NCBI GenBank assembly: GCA_022376515.1 | Contig: WTXI01000227.1 | Coordinates: 1-59,552 of the forward strand | Source: Lactifluus volemus | Taxonomy: Eukaryota > Basidiomycota > Agaricomycetes > Russulales > Russulaceae | Direction: 5' to 3' | DNA: 59,552 bases | In this document: positions 59,001 to 59,552 of the stretch, piece after piece | Numbering within the stretch: position 1 is the first letter of the stretch | How the letters are laid out: each line of letters opens with the position of its first letter | Position numbers and translations under genes: made by a program | The notes under the pieces: generated by a model | Database searches by the model: none | What the model saw: only the letters and a program-made list of their open reading frames with translations | Told to the model about the DNA's origin: nothing

Positions 59001-59232
59001 AGGTACCTCAGTTGATGTTGAACGCTTGTTCAGCCGTGGCCGACTTGTCCTTTCGCATACACGGGGCCGACTCAGCGTAACGTCCACACGCGCGCTTCTG
59101 TGCCTTGGTTCATGGAGTTTACTGGGTCTCATTCGGAATGAGGACCTTGAAGAGGTTGGGAACCTTGATGAAATTGATGGTAGGATTGAACTAGAGCGCG
59201 TTTCAAACATTTTACAAGGACTAGACATATAG
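56031..59232 (+). CDS. hAT-family transposase
   Basis: Eleven exons: 56031-56355, 56408-56774, 56826-57009, 57062-57199, 57248-57316, 57368-57775, 57825-58094, 58227-58440, 58493-58698, 58749-58956 and 59003-59232. They total 2,619 nt and 872 residues in one open frame. A basic, Ser-rich N-terminus precedes a BED-type zinc finger (TFKCARAGC, then GNLSRHAKSCWG). The RNase H-like core follows: NFATDAWTSPNHHAYVAVTV, LSITCDNASNND, RCFLHILNLVAKS and DVKTRWNSTYDMM. The C-terminal hAT dimerisation region reads DPIRWWLEKRESY, then TSVDVERLFSRGRLVLSHTR. Introns 57200-57247 and 58095-58226 use GC donors (GCAAGT). Nothing is broken, so activity or recent arrival is plausible. Confidence 0.92.
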
Positions 59233-59552
59233 ACTTTGTCTTTCCGAGCACCTTCACACTCGTTACGTTCTCCGTATACCCTGTTGATCCCCTTGCATTC
59301 ATTACGTTATCTGGATCTGCCTCTTCACATTCGTTACGTCTTCCGTATACATGTTGGTTTACTATCAGAAGAACAATTTGTCTTGACTGAATAGGTGCGA
59401 GCGGGCCTGAGCGGCAGCAGTGGTAGTGGCGCTGCCCAAGCAACGGTAGCGGCAGTGGCGCCGCATGATTTTTTTTTTGTTCTTCTCCATCCATTCTTTC
59501 ACTCACTTTGCAACTTCCCCCTTCAGCTTGCATCGCTTGCCCACTCTCACCA
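59233..59552. other. Downstream flank of the transposase, to the window edge
   Basis: There is no gene. Two similar stretches carry CATTCGTTACG/CACTCGTTACG with TCTCCGTATAC and TCTTCCGTATAC (59256-59350), forming a short direct repeat. GGCAGCAGTGGTAGTGGCG near 59411 recurs as GGTAGCGGCAGTGGCGCCG. The right terminal inverted repeat of the hAT element is not visible and may lie beyond 59552. Confidence 0.5.

Overview
This window reads as nuclear DNA of a filamentous basidiomycete, most likely an Agaricomycete. Genes are interrupted by many short introns (about 45-80 nt, GT..AG, with CTRAY-like branch sites). The families also point there: expanded BCS1-like AAA ATPases, a C2-NACHT-WD40 NLR pair, short Cys-rich secreted or membrane proteins, BTB relics, a pericentrin-like spindle pole protein and a spliced hAT transposase. 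Exon chains were assembled by hand. For every gene called intact, the exon lengths sum to a multiple of three and give one continuous reading frame, which is the main internal check.

Layout. 1-8.3 kb: a decayed kinase-like relic, then a tandem duplication of a two-gene unit. In copy 1 a BCS1-like AAA ATPase is complete and is followed by a small Cys-rich secretory gene. In copy 2 the ATPase lacks its 5' half and is frameshifted, but its Cys-rich gene is still open. 8.6-22.4 kb is a conserved housekeeping block: VPS9 (Rab5-type GEF, minus), a PACT-domain pericentrin/Pcp1-like protein (minus) sharing a 126-bp divergent promoter with a RING gene (plus), VPS25 of ESCRT-II (minus), a second RING gene (minus) and a UBL-WLM metalloprotease (plus). 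22.4-26.2 kb is gene-poor. 26.3-29.2 kb holds a large Reg1-like protein-phosphatase-1 regulator with an AreA GATA-like N-terminus.

31.5-47.3 kb is the most unusual region: a direct tandem duplication of about 7.5-7.9 kb. Each unit holds one full-length NLR of about 1,630 residues (C2 domain, helical region, NACHT, 14 near-identical WD40 repeats, conserved C-terminal tail) and one decayed BTB gene. A third copy of the unit's terminal sequence lies before the first unit, as expected from unequal exchange. Differences between the two NLRs concentrate at a few recurring positions of the WD40 repeats and in one block of about 0.33 kb in NACHT. This suggests sensor diversification and patchwork conversion of a fungal innate-immunity or allorecognition locus.

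47.3-59.5 kb is repeat-rich. It holds short palindromic dispersed repeats, a copy of the inter-unit spacer, a 5'-truncated LINE with a 16-bp target duplication carrying a nested 618-bp solo LTR (5-bp target duplication), a 14-3-3 gene with one frameshift, and an apparently intact 11-exon hAT transposase running toward the right edge.
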